Assembly (NCBI GenBank): GCA_021795255.1
Contig: JAJYPQ010000280.1
Coordinates: forward strand, 1-5,848
DNA from: Pseudomonadota bacterium
Lineage (GTDB): Bacteria > Pseudomonadota > Gammaproteobacteria > Acidiferrobacterales > Acidiferrobacteraceae
Length of the DNA stretch: 5,848 bases
Direction: 5' to 3'
In this document: positions 5,829 to 5,848 of the stretch, piece after piece
Numbering within the stretch: position 1 is the stretch's first letter
How the letters are laid out: each line of letters starts with the position of its first letter
The notes under the pieces: model-generated
The model's database searches: none
The model's input: the letters and a program-made list of their open reading frames with translations, nothing else
Told to the model about the DNA's origin: nothing
Translations under genes and position numbers: made by a program

Positions 5829-5848
5829 GCTAGCCGAAAGTGAGATCG

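Larger units (their letters stand above)
400..5848 (+). mobile_element. IS1634-family insertion sequence (IS4-like DDE), interrupted; right end outside window
   Basis: The outermost mobile element lies next to, and probably inserted in, ubiA. It holds a leftward DUF6788-like gene, a shared control region and a rightward IS1634-family transposase. The transposase is split by an IS3-family element, which itself contains an IS110-family element. Without the inserts it would be about 2.2 kb. The left end (about 400-446) and right end (just after 5846) are approximate. The only terminal-repeat evidence is the 7-bp inverted match ATCTCAC (446-452) to GTGAGAT (5840-5846). Members of this family can make long target duplications, so the flanks need not carry a short repeat. 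Inclusion of the leftward gene is inferred from its position between the ubiA break and the transposase promoter. Confidence 0.7.

Noticed and set aside
400..5848. A composite transposon or defence island carrying cargo
   Set aside because: No two copies of the same IS flank a cargo segment. Every gene except the ubiA fragment and the DUF6788-like gene belongs to a transposase unit, and there are no nuclease, methylase, toxin-antitoxin or CRISPR signatures.

Overview
The window is a stack of insertion sequences nested inside one another, next to a piece of a housekeeping gene. The DNA is GC-rich. The only chromosomal gene is a C-terminal fragment of ubiA (4-hydroxybenzoate polyprenyltransferase, ubiquinone synthesis), which suggests a proteobacterium. 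The genus cannot be told from this sequence.

Layout: (1) 1-337, minus strand: the C-terminal part of ubiA, cut off on its upstream side at about 338. (2) About 400 to beyond the window end: an IS1634-family element. It carries a small leftward gene with a CGxxxCxC motif (462-821, DUF6788-like). A compact control region at 829-881 holds two opposed sigma70-type promoters whose -10 boxes overlap. A rightward DDE transposase is split into 893-1477 and 4689-5828. (3) About 1478-4683: an IS3-family element with 18/22-matching inverted repeats (1484-1505 and 4655-4676), inserted in the IS1634 transposase. It has an intact orfA (1552-2034) and an orfB split into 2031-2130 and 3684-4648. (4) About 2131-3683: an IS110-family element inserted in orfB. 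It has a 255-bp non-coding left end, an apparently complete DEDD/serine recombinase gene (2386-3609) and a short right end.

The insertion order is therefore ubiA locus, then IS1634, then IS3, then IS110. Removing each insert with one copy of its shared junction bases restores an open frame: orfB of 354 codons across the TAA junction, and an IS1634 transposase of about 574-591 codons across the GCACC junction. The two inner insertions therefore look recent and clean. All three transposase genes point rightward. Of these, only the IS110 recombinase is uninterrupted. OrfA is also whole, but its partner orfB is not.

I see no defence system, CRISPR array, tRNA or rRNA. The most interesting item is the left end of the IS110 element. 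It looks like a bridge-RNA locus: it folds into successive stem-loops, and the loops contain short stretches identical to the element's own target junction (GGTTAACG) and to its right end (ACGCTAAAC). Other points of interest are the overlapping opposed promoters of the IS1634 element, and an A7 slippery run placed correctly for -1 frameshifting from orfA into orfB.
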